Positions 34,906-42,682 of a stretch of DNA of 64,000 bases are shown here, one piece after another. A program made the position numbers and the translations under genes. The DNA lies in contig NZ_CP182343.1 in assembly GCF_048571125.1 (NCBI RefSeq), positions 2,542,001 to 2,606,000 on the forward strand, in the 5' to 3' direction. Positions within the stretch are counted from its first letter, which is position 1. Every line of letters starts with the position of its first letter. The notes under the pieces are model-generated. The model had not been told where the DNA came from, did no database searches, and worked only from the letters and a program-made list of their open reading frames with translations. The stretch is from Arcobacter siniprincipis. Its GTDB lineage: Bacteria; Campylobacterota; Campylobacteria; Campylobacterales; Arcobacteraceae.

Positions 34906-34935
34906 GTATAGTATTTTGTCAATAAAGGATTCACC

Positions 34936-35727
34936 ATGATAAAAGGAATGTATACAGCAGCTTCAGGAATGTATGCGCAGCAGCATCAAATTGATGTTAC
35001 TTCAAATAATATTTCAAATGTAAATACGGCTGGATTTAAAAAAGACAGAGCTGAATTTCAAGATTTAATGTATCAAAGATTAAACTATACAGGTGGTGCC
35101 ACTAGTCAAGACACTAGAAATCCAACAGGAATTGATGTAGGTTCTGGAGTTAGAATTTCAGGTATACAAAAGTCTTTTACAGAAGGTGACTTACAATCAA
35201 CAGGTAATGACTTAGACATAGCCATTGAAGGTAAAGGTTTTTTTAGAATAACTATGCCTGATGGAGAAATAGCCTATACTAGAAATGGACAATTCAAAGT
35301 TAATAGTGATGGTTCTATAGTAAATGGTAATGGTTACTTATTAGATCCTGAAATTGTTATTCCTGATAATCTTATAAAAATAAATGTAGCTGCAGATGGA
35401 CTAATTACGGCAACAGATCCAACAACAGGTGAAGAGCAAGAGGTTGGACAAATAACTTTATCTGACTTTGTAAACTCAGCAGGTCTAGAACCATTAGGTG
35501 AATCACTTTTTAAAGCAACAACAGCTTCAGGTGATCCAATTGATGCAAATCCTACAGAAGAGCAATTTGGAAATCTTAGACAAGGCTTTGTAGAGATGTC
35601 AAATGTAAAACTAGTAACAGAGATGGTAGATTTAATAACTGCACAAAGAGCTTATGAAGCAAATTCAAAAGCAATTCAAACTGCAGATAAGCTATTAACA
35701 ATAGCAAATCAATTAAAAACTAGTTAA
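34936..35727 (+). CDS. flgG: Flagellar distal rod protein FlgG
   Basis: FlgG forms the distal rod. The start MIKGMYTAASGMYAQQHQID, the SNNISNVNTAGFKKDRAEFQ region, the YTRNGQFKVNSDG strand and the C-terminus TEMVDLITAQRAYEANSK are all textbook FlgG, and the 263-residue length fits. It is on the plus strand, divergent from cheY, with its own promoter. Two genes of unknown function follow at 13 and 2 nt, so they form a three-gene transcript that ends at the hairpin at 37454. Confidence 0.97.
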   Translation: MIKGMYTAASGMYAQQHQIDVTSNNISNVNTAGFKKDRAEFQDLMYQRLNYTGGATSQDTRNPTGIDVGSGVRISGIQKSFTEGDLQSTGNDLDIAIEGKGFFRITMPDGEIAYTRNGQFKVNSDGSIVNGNGYLLDPEIVIPDNLIKINVAADGLITATDPTTGEEQEVGQITLSDFVNSAGLEPLGESLFKATTASGDPIDANPTEEQFGNLRQGFVEMSNVKLVTEMVDLITAQRAYEANSKAIQTADKLLTIANQLKTS

Positions 35728-35740
35728 TTATTAGGTTAAA

Positions 35741-36178
35741 ATGGATTTAGAAGAATTAAAAAGACTCAGAGAGCGAAATTTTTTAGATCATAAAAAAAAG
35801 AAAAGAGAATATTATCTAAAAAAGAAGCTTGAAAAAGAGTCTAACGAATCATTAAAAAAATCTAAACAACAAATTTATGATTATGAAAATGATTTAAATA
35901 TTGATAATTTCGATTTAAAGATAAAAGAAATTATTAAAAAACAAAAATCTCATGTTGACAGTAGAAAAGATAAAATTATTCAGAAAATAAAAGACTACAG
36001 AAACCAGAAAAAAAGCTATTATCTTGAAAATAGAGAAAAAAGATTAGAATATGACAAAGAATACAGAGAAAAGAAAAAAGAAGAATTAAAAGAATACAGA
36101 AAAAAATATTACGAAGAAAATAAAGAAAAGATATTACTAAGACAAAAAGAATATAGAAAATCATCATCTAAAGAGTAA
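35741..36178 (+). CDS. Lys/Glu-rich coiled-coil protein of unknown function
   Basis: This 145-residue protein is about half Lys, Glu and Arg and predicted almost fully helical. The C-terminal half (about 85-143) contains repeated EYR-K and YYEENKEKI-like units. I do not recognise a family; similar composition occurs in long charged helices of various proteins, so homology by composition would be misleading. It starts with ATG 13 nt after flgG and 2 nt before the SPOR-like gene, so it is probably cotranscribed with both. It might be a cytoplasmic adaptor at the flagellar pole, on context only. Confidence 0.7.
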   Translation: MDLEELKRLRERNFLDHKKKKREYYLKKKLEKESNESLKKSKQQIYDYENDLNIDNFDLKIKEIIKKQKSHVDSRKDKIIQKIKDYRNQKKSYYLENREKRLEYDKEYREKKKEELKEYRKKYYEENKEKILLRQKEYRKSSSKE

Positions 36179-36180
36179 AA

Positions 36181-37455
36181 ATGGCAGAAAATAAAGAAAA
36201 AACTGAAGCAGAACTTTTAGAAGAAACTATGCAAAATTTAGGGCTAGAAGAAGTTCTTGACGAAAAGAAAAGTGAAGATTTATTAGTTGAGAGAAGTAAC
36301 TCCTCTCTTTCCGATGAAGAGATAGAATCTTTAATAAAAGATGATGATCCCTCAGAAGAAGTAATAGAAGAGATTAAAAGTAATAATAATGAAACTAAAT
36401 CTAATAATTCAAATGAAGATGAAATTTCACCTGTTGATGATATTAATCTAAATAATACATCTATTGATAACGATGAAGGTATTGGATTAAATGAAGAAAT
36501 TCCAATTCAAAAAAAACAAAATAAATTTGTAAAAATACTCACAATTGTAATTTCAATATTATTATCTTTAGTTTCAATTGGTGCAGTACTTTATTTAATT
36601 GGAGTTTTTGATCCAAAACCCGTTGTAAAGCAACCTAAAGCCCAAGAAGTTAAAGTTCAAAAAGAAGAGTACCAATTTACACCAAATGATATTGATGCAA
36701 ATAGATTAAACAAAAAACTAAATCTTTTAACAAAATATGAAATAGTTGAAAATTCTACTACAGAAGAACAAAAAGCTCAAGAGAAAGAGAATTTGTACCT
36801 TGAAGCAAAAAAACAACTAGAAATGGAAAGATTAGCAAAAATTGAAAAAATAAAAGAAGCTGAAAGAAAAAGAATGGAAGAAGTACTTCCTGCAATTAAG
36901 AAAGAAAATATTGATGAAAATATTGATAAACAAATAGATAATGTTATCACAACAAAAGATGATACAAAAGAAGGAGAAAATGTACCTACAGATAGTTCAG
37001 ATAAAGTTGATGAAAATACTAATCAAGAAACAGAACAACCAACTCTAACAACAGATACGCCAAATGAAGAAACAAAAGTAACTACAAATGCTCAAGTAGA
37101 ATCAAATAAAGCAGAAGAGACAACTCCTTCAATTGAAGATACTACAAAAGAAAATGAAGTTGTGAAAGTAGAACCTGAAATAGTTAAAGAGAAGGTAAAT
37201 CAGTTTGTAAAAGTTATAAAGATACAAACAAAAAGTAAAGATATCTATAAATCATTTCTTGACAAAGTTTACTCTGTTAATGATAGTATAACATTGTGTA
37301 GGGATTATCAAAATAATGTAGAGATTTTTGTGGGTCCATTCGAAAACGATATAGAAAGAGAAAAAGTTGCTAAAGAATATTTACTTAAATATAATATAAA
37401 TGTAGAGATTTACGACTATACAACTGAAGAATATGATAAAAGATGTAATTACTAG
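36181..37455 (+). CDS. Single-span membrane protein with C-terminal SPOR-like segment
   Basis: The 424-residue protein has an acidic cytoplasmic N-terminus (1-115) containing SLSDEEIESLIKDD near 41-54, another FliM-like motif. One membrane helix spans about 119-142. A long disordered Thr/Glu/Lys-rich periplasmic region spans about 150-335. The C-terminal domain at about 340-424 includes VEIFVGPFENDIEREKVAKEYLLKYNINVEIYDY in SPOR order (short repeat with VGPF...A...L). SPOR domains bind denuded peptidoglycan. It is the last gene of the flgG transcript. The family call for the domain is moderate; the whole protein is not one I recognise. Confidence 0.65.
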   Translation: MAENKEKTEAELLEETMQNLGLEEVLDEKKSEDLLVERSNSSLSDEEIESLIKDDDPSEEVIEEIKSNNNETKSNNSNEDEISPVDDINLNNTSIDNDEGIGLNEEIPIQKKQNKFVKILTIVISILLSLVSIGAVLYLIGVFDPKPVVKQPKAQEVKVQKEEYQFTPNDIDANRLNKKLNLLTKYEIVENSTTEEQKAQEKENLYLEAKKQLEMERLAKIEKIKEAERKRMEEVLPAIKKENIDENIDKQIDNVITTKDDTKEGENVPTDSSDKVDENTNQETEQPTLTTDTPNEETKVTTNAQVESNKAEETTPSIEDTTKENEVVKVEPEIVKEKVNQFVKVIKIQTKSKDIYKSFLDKVYSVNDSITLCRDYQNNVEIFVGPFENDIEREKVAKEYLLKYNINVEIYDYTTEEYDKRCNY

Positions 37456-37979
37456 CTATTTTCTAAAATAGCTTTTGCATCTTTTGCATCAATTTTTTTA
37501 TTCTTAATATCTACACTTTTGATGTAGTTTTTTTCATAAGGAAGTAAAAAGTTTTTTGGAAGATCTTTTTCCACTAAAGATTTTTCTGTTTTTATTTCAA
37601 AATAGTCACCAAGTGGATACCTATGAATTTCAATAATTGTACCTAGAATTTCTTCGTTTTCAATCACCATACAATCTATTAAATCAAACCAAAAAAATTG
37701 ATCCTTATTTAATTTGCAGTTATCTTTTGTGTCTTCTTCTGTGGTGAATAATTGTTGATTTGTTAGTTTTTTAGCATCATCAATATTATTAATTTCATCG
37801 AAAGAAATAATACCTCTTGATTCGTTATAATTCTTTACAGTAAGAGAATTATCTTTATTAGTTGTAAATGTAGCACCTTTTTTAAACTGCTCTGGAAAAT
37901 CAGAATCAAGGAAGATTTTAATTTCTCCAGTTAATCCTACTGATTTTCCAAGTTTAGCTACATAGATTTTATTTTTCAT
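37452..37979 (-). CDS. rimM: Ribosome maturation factor RimM
   Basis: RimM assists 30S head maturation. The 175-residue protein starts with the family pattern IYVAKLGKSVGLTGEIKI (about 4-21). It has an N-terminal beta-barrel followed by a PRC-like domain (QFFWFDLIDCMVI, then GDYFEIKT, then LLPYEKNYIKSVDI). It lies 6 nt downstream of khpA. The usual next genes trmD and rplS are absent; instead the gene ends against the convergent SPOR-like gene. Confidence 0.94.
   Translation of the reverse strand: MKNKIYVAKLGKSVGLTGEIKIFLDSDFPEQFKKGATFTTNKDNSLTVKNYNESRGIISFDEINNIDDAKKLTNQQLFTTEEDTKDNCKLNKDQFFWFDLIDCMVIENEEILGTIIEIHRYPLGDYFEIKTEKSLVEKDLPKNFLLPYEKNYIKSVDIKNKKIDAKDAKAILENS
37454..37473 (+). terminator. 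Terminator hairpin at the convergent end of the flgG operon and rimM
   Basis: A 9-bp perfect stem (AGCTATTTT/AAAATAGCT, 2-nt loop) is followed on the plus strand by TTTT. It overlaps the stop codons of both the SPOR-like gene (ends 37455) and rimM (ends 37452), so the last codons of rimM are part of the stem. On the minus strand there is no T-run. Confidence 0.65.
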
Positions 37980-37985
37980 TTTAAG

Positions 37986-38225
37986 TTAGTTTGCAACTAC
38001 TTGTATTTTATATGATACACCATCTTTTGCTTTACAGCCATTAGCCATAGTTTTCAATGCATTTATCATATTTCCATTTTTCCCTATAAGTTTACCCACA
38101 TCTTGAGTATCTGCACTTATAGTAACTTCAACAAAAGTATCATCTATTTGCTTTTCAGATACTACAATTGAGTCTGGATTACTAGCAATAAGCTTTACGT
38201 AGCTTTCAATGAAGTTTTTAATCAT
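37986..38225 (-). CDS. khpA: KH-domain RNA-binding protein KhpA
   Basis: This 79-residue single KH-domain protein (YlqC/KhpA) has the RNA-binding loop GKLIGKNG at about 48-55 (GxxG). It lies between rpsP and rimM, its conserved location across bacteria. In other bacteria KhpA partners with KhpB and binds many RNAs. It starts with ATG, 8 nt after rpsP. Confidence 0.92.
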   Translation of the reverse strand: MIKNFIESYVKLIASNPDSIVVSEKQIDDTFVEVTISADTQDVGKLIGKNGNMINALKTMANGCKAKDGVSYKIQVVAN

Positions 38226-38233
38226 ATTAAAAC

Positions 38234-38464
38234 TTATTTTGCTTCAGCTAATTTTTTAACTTTTTCAGAAGGTTTAGCACCAACACTTAACCAATAGTTA
38301 TATCTCTCTTCATCAAGTTTTAACACTTTTGGTTCTGCTACTGGGTTATAATAACCAATTGATTCAATCCATCCTGAATCTCTTCTTTTTCTTGAATCTG
38401 TTACAACGATTCTATAAAACGGTTTTTTATTTCTACCCATTCTTGTTAATCTAATTACTGTCAT
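38234..38464 (-). CDS. rpsP: 30S ribosomal protein S16
   Basis: S16 is identified by TVIRLTRMGRNKKPFYRIVV at the start and the DSRKRRDSGWIESIGYYNP core. At 76 residues it is the standard length. It heads the rpsP-khpA-rimM operon. Upstream, an 83-nt gap separates it from ffh. Confidence 0.97.
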   Translation of the reverse strand: MTVIRLTRMGRNKKPFYRIVVTDSRKRRDSGWIESIGYYNPVAEPKVLKLDEERYNYWLSVGAKPSEKVKKLAEAK

Positions 38465-38547
38465 GTTTTTCCTTTTTTTATTTAATAGTATTGAATTCTA
38501 AACTCGTCATTGAAGTTTACAACTCAACACTATTTGTGTTTTAATTT

Positions 38548-39903
38548 TTATCGTGGTAGACCTTGCATTCCACCAGGACCTTTCATTTGAGACATCATGC
38601 TTGATAAGCCTTTCATCCCACCTTTGTTTGATAATTGTTTTGCCATTTTTGATGCACTTTTAAATTGCTTCAAAATTTTATTAACTTGTACTTCTGATAA
38701 TCCAGAACCCTTAGATAATCTTTTTTTTCTACTTGGATTAAGAAGTGATGGCATTTCTCGCTCTTTTGGAGTCATAGAACCAATTAATGCTTTGATTCTT
38801 TTTATCTCATCAGAATTTTCAAAATCCATATCTTTTAGTTGTCCAGCCATTTGTGACATACCTGGAATCATCCCTAAAATTGATTTCATAGAACCTAATT
38901 TACTCATCATTTTAAGTTGTTCTAAAAAGTCATTAAAGTTAAACTCACCTTTTTTGATTTTTTTAGTTACTTCTTTTGCTTTTTTCTCATCAATAATTGC
39001 TGATGTTTTTTCTGCAAGTCCTTCAATATCTCCAGCACCCATAAGTCTAGAAACAATTCTATCTGGAATAAATACTTCCAAATCTGGCATTTTTTCACCA
39101 ACACCTATAAATCTTAAAGGAACTCCAACTTGATCAGCTAAAGAGATTGCAACCCCACCTTTAGTATCACCATCATATTTAGATAAAATAACACCATCTA
39201 TTCCAATTTGTTCTTTAAAAGAAGTTGCAGTTTTTGTTGCATCGTGACCAGTTAATGAATCGGCAACATAAAAAATTTCATCTGGATTTAATGCATCTTT
39301 TACTTTTGCCAATTGATTCATTAATTCTGTATCAATTGCCAATCGCCCAGCTGTATCTACTAAAAGTACATCATAAAGTTCTTTTTTTGCTTTTTCTTGA
39401 GCTGCTTTTGCAATTTTTACTGGATCTTTTTCATTGTCATCAAAATATAAATCAACTTCAATTTGTGCACAGATTTGTTTTAGTTGTTCAACTGCTGCTA
39501 GTCTTTGTAAATCACAAGCAGCTATTAAAACTTTTTTCTTTCTTTGTTTTAAATAATTTGCAAGTTTACCAGTTGTTGTTGTTTTACCTGAACCTTGAAG
39601 CCCAGTCATTAAAACAGTTGTTGGAGGAGTATTTGAGAATACAAAACCTTGATTACCCTCAGCTGTTAAAATGCTTGTTAAATTCTCTTGTAAAGCTTTT
39701 AAAAAGGCGTTTTGACCTATTCCTAACTCTTTTGTTCTTAATTCAACATTGTTGATTAAATCTCTTGTAGTTTTATGGTGTACATCTGCTTTTAATAGTG
39801 CTTTTCTAAGTTCAGTTGTTGCTTTTTTTAATGATGCTGCATCATCTTTAAATCTTACTTTATTTACTGCACTTTTAATCGACCCAGTTATTACATCAAA
39901 CAA
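38548..39903 (-). CDS. ffh: Signal recognition particle protein Ffh
   Basis: Ffh is the SRP GTPase that targets membrane proteins with 4.5S RNA. The 451 residues contain the N domain, G1 motif TGLQGSGKTTTTGKLA, DTAGRLAIDTEL, and KYDGDTKGGVA. The Met-rich M domain at the end (LSSMMSQMKGPGGMQGLPR) binds the signal sequence and RNA. The start is TTG at 39903, with GGAG seven bases upstream; the nearby ATG is out of frame. A 172-nt AT-rich spacer lies upstream. Confidence 0.97.
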   Translation of the reverse strand: MFDVITGSIKSAVNKVRFKDDAASLKKATTELRKALLKADVHHKTTRDLINNVELRTKELGIGQNAFLKALQENLTSILTAEGNQGFVFSNTPPTTVLMTGLQGSGKTTTTGKLANYLKQRKKKVLIAACDLQRLAAVEQLKQICAQIEVDLYFDDNEKDPVKIAKAAQEKAKKELYDVLLVDTAGRLAIDTELMNQLAKVKDALNPDEIFYVADSLTGHDATKTATSFKEQIGIDGVILSKYDGDTKGGVAISLADQVGVPLRFIGVGEKMPDLEVFIPDRIVSRLMGAGDIEGLAEKTSAIIDEKKAKEVTKKIKKGEFNFNDFLEQLKMMSKLGSMKSILGMIPGMSQMAGQLKDMDFENSDEIKRIKALIGSMTPKEREMPSLLNPSRKKRLSKGSGLSEVQVNKILKQFKSASKMAKQLSNKGGMKGLSSMMSQMKGPGGMQGLPR

Positions 39904-40075
39904 AACTCTACTCCATTTTTAAAATTGAGTGATTTTACTAAAGTTTAACTTTATATATCTTTAATTGAGTCGATTTTAAGTTAAATTTAAATAATAAATT
40001 TAACTTTTTATCTCTTTTATAGCTATTTTAAGGGTTTTTAGGAATTTTCATAAATTATCAAACCTTAAATTTTAT
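39904..40075. other. AT-rich spacer between rluA-type gene and ffh
   Basis: The 172 bases are about 80% A+T. They should hold the ffh promoter, but I see no convincing -35/-10 pair. A weak inverted repeat (ttaaggGttt ... aaacc-ttaa with a 20-nt loop) lies near 40029-40070 without a T-run. No gene or structured RNA is recognised. Confidence 0.5.
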
Positions 40076-40825
40076 TTAAAGTCCATAGATGTTAAATTCT
40101 CTAGGAACCTTTGCTTCAAATGTATAATTAAATATTTTAGTTATTTTTGAGTGTAATAAAACTCTATTTACTTGAGGTGAAGGTTTCCCATAAACATTAT
40201 CACCTATAATAGGATAGTCAATATAATTTAAGTGAACTCTAATCTGATGAGTTCTTCCTGTATCAATCACAACTTTAATTTTTGATTTATTCCCTTCAAT
40301 AAGCATTGGGTAAACTGTAGTTTTAGCGCTTTTACCTTTTTTAATATCCACTTTACTTCTAGCAACACCTTTGTTGTTTTTAATAGTTAAAATTGGTTTA
40401 TCAACTACAATTTCATCAATAACTTTTCCCTCAACTATAGCAACATATTCTTTATATACTGCATTATTTTTAAACTCTCTTATAGCTTTTGTTTGAAACT
40501 CTTCATTTTTTGCAAAAAGCATAACTCCACTTGTCTCTTTGTCTAATCTATTTAATAATAAATAATTGGGAAACTTTCTTGACACTTCATCTGCAGTTAA
40601 AAAAGCTGGTTTATCTACAGCCAAGATATCATCATCTTGAAATATTACTTTTATAGGTGCTACATCTTTTACTGTAAATTTTGTATTTTCAGAGATGTCA
40701 CCCCTTGCAATTAGAACTTTTTTATCTCCAACTTTTACTAAGCCTTTATCAATCAAATCTTTCGCTTTACTATTTGATATATTTTCTTGTTTTGCTAATA
40801 CTTTATAAGCTTTATCTTGTCCCAT
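40076..40825 (-). CDS. RluA-family 23S rRNA/tRNA pseudouridine synthase
   Basis: This 249-residue protein has an S4-like N-terminal region (about 1-60) followed by the RluA catalytic domain with NRLDKETSG around residue 92-100; the Asp is catalytic. The usual HRLD is NRLD here, which may be a neutral change. Later conserved blocks are KEYVAIVEG and VVIDTGRTHQIRVHL. The target nucleotide cannot be told from sequence. The gene overlaps waaA by 14 nt, so it is the last of a glyQ-led cluster. Confidence 0.9.
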   Translation of the reverse strand: MGQDKAYKVLAKQENISNSKAKDLIDKGLVKVGDKKVLIARGDISENTKFTVKDVAPIKVIFQDDDILAVDKPAFLTADEVSRKFPNYLLLNRLDKETSGVMLFAKNEEFQTKAIREFKNNAVYKEYVAIVEGKVIDEIVVDKPILTIKNNKGVARSKVDIKKGKSAKTTVYPMLIEGNKSKIKVVIDTGRTHQIRVHLNYIDYPIIGDNVYGKPSPQVNRVLLHSKITKIFNYTFEAKVPREFNIYGL

Positions 40826-41960
40826 TTATTTCCCTTAATATTGGTTCTATTGTTCCCCTCTCTTTTAAAGAGGCTGTTTTTAGATTTTTTATATCTCTCA
40901 TTATATCTTTTAATTGAGAGTTTTCTACAATTTTATAATTCTCAATACACTCAAAAAGAGCTTTTTGATTAAAGTAATTTTTACCACTTATCACCCTGCA
41001 ATTAAAAAATGCAGGTTCAACGGGATTGTGTCCACCAATTTTTTCAAATGCCCCGCCAAGTATAACTGCATCTGATATTTCATAGATATTATTTAACTCA
41101 CCCATAACATCTACTAAAATTATATCACTTGAAAAATCATTTTTCAAGGAAAATTTATGATAAGTAATATCTTTATCTTTTACAAAATCATTTATAAGAA
41201 GATTTACTTTCTCAAATCTTTCTGGGTGTCTTGGGACAATAATCAACTTCCCAAACTCTTTTTCATAAGAATTTAAAATTAGTTCTTCTTCTTTTTCATG
41301 GGTGCTACCAGCTGTTATTATAAATTCATTTGTTTTTTTGTATTTATTAGTTCTTTTTGGTAATGTAGCTAATTTTATATTTCCTATTACCTCAATATTT
41401 GTTGCACCCAACTCTTCAAGTCTATTTTTGTCAATTTCACTTTGAGCAAATACTTTATCAATATTTTTAAAAATTCTTTTATAAAACCAAGAAAACTTTT
41501 TATATGAAGAGTATGATCTATCACTAATTCTTGCATTTATCAAAATAGTTTTTGTTTTTTTAATTTTTGCAACTAAAAAAAGCATATACCAAAGTTCTGC
41601 TTCCATCACTAATAAAACTTTTTGTTTTTTTATCCAAAATGGAAGTAAAAGTTCATATGGCAAAAATCTAACATTTTTACTCAATTTTTCAGCCTCTTCA
41701 AAACCTGTATTTGTAATAACTGATATATTAACATCTTCATTTAAAGCTTCAATAATTGGTTTTATTGCTTTTGTTTCACCAAAAGAGCAAACATGAAACC
41801 AAATTTTTGATTCACTAAAAGAGTTATTATCTTTTAAAAAAAATCTTGCAGGTAGAGCTTTTTTATATTTTTTGTTTTTTGACTTAAATAAAATAAAGGG
41901 GATTGCTAAAATATATAGTAGTAAAGATACTAAAAAATAAAATATCGAAAAGAGGCTCAA
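40812..41960 (-). CDS. waaA: Kdo transferase WaaA (KdtA)
   Basis: WaaA transfers Kdo from CMP-Kdo to lipid A precursor in the inner membrane. The 382-residue protein has an N-terminal membrane anchor (about 1-25), the WFHVCSFGETKAIKPI acceptor domain region, LINARISDRSY, and the donor domain with ITAGSTHEKEEELIL and VILGGAFEKIGGHNPVEP. The last motif is diagnostic. It starts with TTG behind GAGG, 2 nt after the zinc-ribbon gene. The rluA-type gene overlaps its end. Confidence 0.94.
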   Translation of the reverse strand: MSLFSIFYFLVSLLLYILAIPFILFKSKNKKYKKALPARFFLKDNNSFSESKIWFHVCSFGETKAIKPIIEALNEDVNISVITNTGFEEAEKLSKNVRFLPYELLLPFWIKKQKVLLVMEAELWYMLFLVAKIKKTKTILINARISDRSYSSYKKFSWFYKRIFKNIDKVFAQSEIDKNRLEELGATNIEVIGNIKLATLPKRTNKYKKTNEFIITAGSTHEKEEELILNSYEKEFGKLIIVPRHPERFEKVNLLINDFVKDKDITYHKFSLKNDFSSDIILVDVMGELNNIYEISDAVILGGAFEKIGGHNPVEPAFFNCRVISGKNYFNQKALFECIENYKIVENSQLKDIMRDIKNLKTASLKERGTIEPILREINGTR

Positions 41961-41962
41961 GA

Positions 41963-42682
41963 TTAAGCCTCTACAGTTTCTTCTTCTTTATAAATTATTC
42001 TTCCACAATGTGGACAATTGATAATTTCTTCTGATTTAATTACTTCTGCATATGTTTGATCACTAATTTTCATAAAACAACCATAACAAGCCTGTTTTTT
42101 AACAGGAACAACTGCTGTATCTTTTGCCCATCTTTTGATTTTTTCATAGAAAGTTAAAACTTTATTGTCAAAATCAGCTAATAATTCTGATCTATCTTGA
42201 TAAACAACATTTCTTTCTTTATTAATCTCTTCTATAGCACTATCAACAGCTACTTGTAACTCTTTTATTCCAGTTTCTTCTTCAGTTAATTTGTCTTGTA
42301 ACTCTTTTAACTCTTCTTCTTTTACAGTTGATAGTTTATCAAGTCTTTCAATCTCTTCATTTGCAAATGAAATTTGTTCTTTTGCAATCTCTTCTTCTAA
42401 TTGTAAAGCTTTAACTTCTTTTTCTGTTTGAACTATTGCACCTTTTTTAGATATATCATCTAATTTCGATTTTAATTCAGCTAAGTGAATATTATTTTTA
42501 GTTCTTTTTGATTTTATCTCATCAATTTGAGCATAAGTGTCATTTATACCTTTTTTAATCTCTTCTGCTATCTCAACAAAAGTTGCTAATTTTTCTTTTT
42601 CGTTGTCAATTTGTGGTTCAAATGAACTAATTTTGCTGTCAAATTTTGATAATTTGATTAAATCCTCTAAATACTTGTTCAA
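41963..42682 (-). CDS. C4-type zinc-ribbon coiled-coil protein
   Basis: The protein is a long coiled coil over residues 1-185, then a CxxC...CxxC zinc ribbon (ACYGCFMKIS and INCPHCGRIIY). This is the CT398-like family, common in bacteria and of unclear role; proposed links are to nucleic acid binding or secretion. The 239 residues are normal. The start TTG at 42682 overlaps the nif3 stop (TTGA), with AAGGAG upstream. It sits in the glyQ-nif3-waaA cluster, a neighbourhood often seen in Campylobacterota. Confidence 0.88.
   Translation of the reverse strand: MNKYLEDLIKLSKFDSKISSFEPQIDNEKEKLATFVEIAEEIKKGINDTYAQIDEIKSKRTKNNIHLAELKSKLDDISKKGAIVQTEKEVKALQLEEEIAKEQISFANEEIERLDKLSTVKEEELKELQDKLTEEETGIKELQVAVDSAIEEINKERNVVYQDRSELLADFDNKVLTFYEKIKRWAKDTAVVPVKKQACYGCFMKISDQTYAEVIKSEEIINCPHCGRIIYKEEETVEA

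Noticed and set aside
38484..38534. Long-armed inverted repeat (aatagtattga ... tcaacactatt) between ffh and rpsP, considered as a terminator or leader
   Set aside because: The arms are only 11 nt with a mismatch and a 29-nt loop, with no T-run; it is too weak to call.
39225..39755. A 176-codon plus-strand frame antisense to ffh (Leu/Gln/His rich)
   Set aside because: The composition is what the reverse complement of AT-rich coding DNA gives; ffh is unmistakable on the other strand.
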